Below, piece after piece: positions 60,314 to 64,000 of a DNA stretch of 64,000 nt; position 1 is the first letter of the stretch; each line of letters starts with the position of its first letter. Below the pieces are notes generated by a model. It was given only the letters and a program-made list of their open reading frames with translations, was not told the origin of the DNA and ran no database searches. A program made the position numbers and the translations under genes. Source of the stretch: Hypholoma sublateritium FD-334 SS-4 (Eukaryota > Basidiomycota > Agaricomycetes > Agaricales > Strophariaceae). The DNA is taken from NCBI GenBank assembly GCA_000827495.1, contig KN817563.1:226738-290737 (forward strand), written 5' to 3'.

Positions 60314-61245
60314 CGGCGGGGACGCACGCTGCTCTACCTAGCTATTGCTTGATTACTTTTTATGCACCCATATTCGTTCCCGGTCCCGGCCCCATTACCA
60401 CTATCCTTTCGCTATACCCGTTGTGCCACGATACTCACTCGTTTGCCCCGCTGCCCACGCCCCGTCATGCTCACGACTTTTCTTTCTCTGCTCGGTTTCT
60501 CTTCATTACTGCTACCACGCATCCTGCCACCTGTATGTTGGATTATAATTTCATAATGACTTTTACACTCATCTACCAGCTGTGCACATCTGCGCTGTGT
60601 TATTCGTTGCATCGGGCGGCGACTGGCCACGGAGTTTGCGAAAAGGAAAATCGTAGTAGTGCACGAGCAAGGTGTAACTATAAGACATATAATACTACTT
60701 TCGGCCGCTCATGGACATATGAGATTACAGGATCCGCTCTTCGCCCTCTTCGCCCTCTTCGCCCGCGTGACGCCCCTTTCCTCGAGCGCTCCCAGCCCAT
60801 CGCCAAGGGTGCCCTCCTTGCAGCGGATATATTTGACCTGCCTGCATCCTCCATCTTGTCTATNGGCTAGACGGAGCACGTCGCCATCATGGCCCCCTTC
60901 GCTGCGCGCAATTGGCGAGAAACACGTNNACACTGTGTATAAGCCGCAGAGGCCGATATGGTTGAGATAGCCTGCGGCCTCACTCGTAGTAGACCTGCTT
61001 GCAACTTCCGCAGCGCAACATGGGAACAAACGCGATGGCACAGCAGGGAAGATCNAGGCGCACGCCTCGAGATGGCGGCTGGATGCACTGTGGGGGTGTC
61101 CTGCCGAACAGCGGGAAGGCGGAACGCCTCCGGCGCCCAGTTGCTTGTGGACGGGCGCATCGGCAGCAGCGGATGGGACACGCGGACAGTTCGGTGTCCG
61201 GAGTGCCCTGGAGGACATGGCGCCCATGGTCGNCGACGCAGTCAG
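60314..61245. other. Dynein 3' flank and unresolved upstream part of a GST-like gene
   Basis: Pyrimidine-rich after 60314, as in a 3' untranslated region. From about 60860 ambiguous bases appear, and the earlier exons of the glutathione-transferase-like gene must lie here or be missing; I could not join them. Confidence 0.3.
60737..60763. repeat. Three tandem copies of a 9-base unit
   Basis: CTCTTCGCC occurs three times in a row. Reads as Leu-Phe-Ala repeats on + and Lys-Arg-Ala-type repeats on the minus strand; no gene is called here. Confidence 0.6.
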
Positions 61246-61470
61246 GTCGATGCTGCATTCGCAGCCATTGCTGCGTGGTACGCGAAGAGCGGGGCCGTTC
61301 ATATGGGGTCGACGGTGTTGTNCGCGGATTTTGCGGTTGCGTGCTGGCTCATGACCGCATGGTGTGTCTGGGGCGAGGAGAGCCAGAAATGGAAGGAGTT
61401 TGCGTTGAGGCACGATGGTCTGGGTACAAAGACTACCGATAACTTGAAGGAGTATCGGTATGTCGACTGA
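61246..61470 (+). CDS. Glutathione transferase-like protein, last exon only
   Basis: After an acceptor (CAGTCAG, 61239-61245) the frame reads VDAAFAAIAAWYAKSGAVHM, GSTVLxADFAVACWLMTAWC, VWGEESQKWKEFALRHDGLG and DNLKEYRYVD, with a stop at 61468-61470. The pattern 'ADF.VA..L......G.ES..WK.....HDG' followed by a closing 'Y..VD' is that of the C-terminal helical domain of basidiomycete glutathione transferases. The N-terminal thioredoxin-fold half was not found upstream, where ambiguous bases cluster. One N falls within the exon (61322). Family assignment is tentative and the gene is partial as seen. Confidence 0.45.
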   Translation, partial: VDAAFAAIAAWYAKSGAVHMGSTVLXADFAVACWLMTAWCVWGEESQKWKEFALRHDGLGTKTTDNLKEYRYVD

Positions 61471-64000
61471 CGCGTCGCCGGGGGNGGTCCGTTCATTTTG
61501 CACTTGACGAGATGCAGATAGGAAGCTTTCGGTAGTTGCTGGCGGGCTTGGATGCGAAGGGTTGACGAGATTATGGTTGAGGTCATATTACGATCATCAA
61601 TGTATNAGGCATACAATATCCATGTCGAGTTTGTCAGTGTTCAGAACCTAGTCTCGTTTACAGAGTACTTTAGGGAGGACAGCCGACGGGGGGTGGTAGT
61701 AAGGCGGCGAGCGGCGGCGAGACGTCTGGAGCACGTACGATCTTCCAGGTCGTTCTAGATCGNACGAATCCTACACGATATTTTCGAAGGTAGAGAGGGG
61801 NTTTCTCTGTGCTACGGTGTGCGGATTAGTAAGCGNTAATTGCCTGGCCTGTCGGCGGCGGCGTACTTACTAGATGCATATATATTACATTTCTTCATAG
61901 AATCGCCGAGAAGGCATTGAACCAAGAACTCTTGTGAAATCGNCCCCAACCGCGCGGCTTGACTTGCCGGGTGTATGCTGAGGCACATAGACGATACCTG
62001 CCCAGTGTTGACGNTGACGTACACCGTCCGAGTCGACGGTCGACTGATANGCGGAGTAGGGCCGCCCGAGGCTGTGTGTACGGAGGCAACTTGAGACGTA
62101 CGGCAGCGGGGAACTGGACGGGTGCGGCGTGTGTGCAGANNAAGGTGGAGGGTCCGTGCGGGGCGCAGCATCGATGCTTGTGTTGGAGAACGAGACGCGT
62201 GAAGCCGGGGTTGAACGTTGAACGCGCGGCGCTGCAGGGGTCATTCGAAATGGAGGGAAGCAGAGGTGCGTGGCGCGGGACGCGGGCAGGTCATTGTCGG
62301 GCGGTGGTATTCACAAGACAAATCGCTGGGACATTCCGGACGTTGGGCATTGTGTTTTCAGTCCGAGTCGGGAGGACAGTCCGCCAGGAGTGGGCAGGGG
62401 AATGTAGACTGCAGGACGGCGGAGGGACCACTTCGGATGGATCGCGGCGCGTTCTGGTGTGAGCCGTGTTGAGGACCGGAGGGACCGTGCTCTTCCCTGG
62501 ATGATATGCGTCAGTTTGGGGTTCTTTGTACGATGGCGACACGCACCATGAGCCTGCCTTGCTGCTTGTTGAGCAGCCAGTCGTGCGGTAAGGTACGGCG
62601 GCGTTCGGCGCGCAGGGGTTAACCGGCGGGGATTTCGGAGGCGAAGATTGGAGGCGATCTGGTGATAGGAGAGACGTCCAGTAGCATCTCGGTATGTTGG
62701 TNANCCTGCATTGGGCTGGCGGAGAAGCCGCCAGAAGCAGGATCTGGATACGCTGAGAGATATTTGCAGCATTGGAAGAGATGCTGCTGCTGCGAAAGTA
62801 CGTCGACAGGAAAAGCAGTTATGAATCGCAGATTACTTAGCCGGGCGGAAGAAAGACTGAGCTGGTCGGACGTCGTCTGCGCGATGATAACGGCAGCGNG
62901 AAGACGGGCGTGTTGTTTGGTTCCCCNCCGCCNCNAAATAAAGATATCGCGCCGGCCCGCGGCGACTTGCTCTCAACGACGTCGTGCACGTCCANCGCAA
63001 CGCGAGCTTTGTGCACCCTCGCAGCGAAAATCTTCCACGAAAGTCTCCAGCTACAGTTGTATACGATTTACAGCCCGAACCTCGGCGCCACAGCACACCG
63101 CTCCGCCTATCCGCCACCACACGTGGAACTCTGCGTCTCTGGCTGACGCTCGGAGCCAACTCGGAGCGTCCTGCATACTACGCGCTCAGGATGTCAAAAT
63201 GTACACGAGCAGCGTGATCGCCGGCTCCCACCCTCGACTCGAATAACCACTGCGTGATCTCGATGATGCACGACGCGCTATTGAATCTCCGTTTCACTTC
63301 CCTTGTCGTCCGTGTCGGTTCTGCGGTGCTAGGAAGGATCGTCACCATGCGGCCTACTTCCCTCCGACTGGCCGCACCGCGCTATTTTTCTGGCTCGTTT
63401 CTGGCTCTTCGTCTCGGCCCTCGATCCTGCTCCCGCCGGCAACCGCCACCGCCGCCTGCAGCTAGACCGCACCCCGCCCAGTACTATGCGCGGAAAAGAA
63501 TTCGCCGCGATGGACACCTTTCGCTCGTACACCGATGACCACTACGACTCACACACCCGTCGCGGGCAGCACGGAGAATCACCCGCTGCATAACCTCTTG
63601 GGCACCTCTTGCGCGAGCTGTGAGCTCGTCGCACCTTCGCTAATCCACGCAGATTCTCCGAGAGCGCGTTCAGGATTCGCACGACGCTAGCAACCGCACA
63701 TCCATATTTCATCGACTGGGACATGTCGCTCTGTAAACGACAGCCTCCTGCGTGGGCGCCTCGAACAGCGAGAGCTTATCTATAGCCGCCGCATACTGCT
63801 CCATCGCGACAAATCTCCCTGGAATCAATGTAAGTCTATCACGCAGTCTATATGCTGTTGTCGCTGACTCCAACTCTTTGGCAGGCTCCTTCAACCGACC
63901 CAGCGGCTGCAGTCCTAGAATATGCGCGCTGATCACAGAAAAGGCCTGAGCGGACGCCACATCGCCCCATCGCGCAGGTGACGTGGCTCCTCGATACATC
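61471..64000. other. Low-quality sequence and window end, no firm gene
   Basis: Ambiguous bases are scattered up to 62995. Many GC-rich shadow frames and no motif. The minus frame 63999-63709 (WGDVASAQAFSVISAHILGL onward) runs off the right edge and could be the 3' part of a gene outside the window. The plus frame near 63254-63540 has an Arg/Pro-rich run. Neither is identified. Confidence 0.3.

Overview
The window reads as a gene-dense stretch of a basidiomycete genome, most likely a mushroom-forming or wood-decay Agaricomycete. Genes are split by many 45-75 base GT-AG introns, lie on both strands and are not in operons. Several families typical of Agaricomycetes are present: DUF6534 seven-helix membrane proteins, a fungal Ifi-6-16-type protein and a separate dynein tail gene. 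Most reading frames had to be spliced by eye, so family calls are firmer than exact ends.

Layout: 27-1803 serine carboxypeptidase (5' end off the window, frameshifted); 2575-3019 short protein with a Gly-Thr-Phe-rich N-terminus; 3917-5398 Chs7-type chitin synthase chaperone; 6753-8658 first DUF6534 protein; 9734-11247 branched-chain aminotransferase; 12577-14652 Trm2-type tRNA uridine methyltransferase, divergent from 15105-16425 ChaC-type gamma-glutamylcyclotransferase; 16885-17637 RING protein with an acidic tail; about 4 kb without a supportable gene; 21598-26397 two tandem DUF6534 genes; 26923-35560 three tandem CNNM/Mam3-type DUF21-CBS transporters; 35874-36989 Ifi-6-16 (ISG12) family protein; 37281-39418 second serine carboxypeptidase; 39916-40727 helical protein that may be MLKL-N-terminal-like; 41685-43084 homoserine O-acetyltransferase; 43975-44854 secreted beta-trefoil-like protein; 45917-47035 membrane-anchored short-chain dehydrogenase; 50367-50986 four-exon protein of unknown function; 52992-54184 dienelactone hydrolase; 54669-55677 truncated ISG12 relative; 56297-60313 dynein heavy chain tail; 61246-61470 last exon of a glutathione transferase-like gene.

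The genes do not form one pathway. They mix housekeeping functions (amino-acid synthesis, tRNA modification, chitin synthase export, dynein transport, glutathione turnover) with expanded families (DUF6534, CNNM, S10 carboxypeptidases, ISG12). The expansions between about 21.6 and 39.4 kb are the most dynamic part. The two carboxypeptidase paralogs, the three CNNM copies and the two ISG12 relatives each show different states of integrity or intron content.

From about 59974 to 62995 the sequence carries scattered single ambiguous bases seen nowhere else in the window. Gene calls there, and the last 3 kb in general, are weak. No tRNA, rRNA, CRISPR or recognisable transposon was found.
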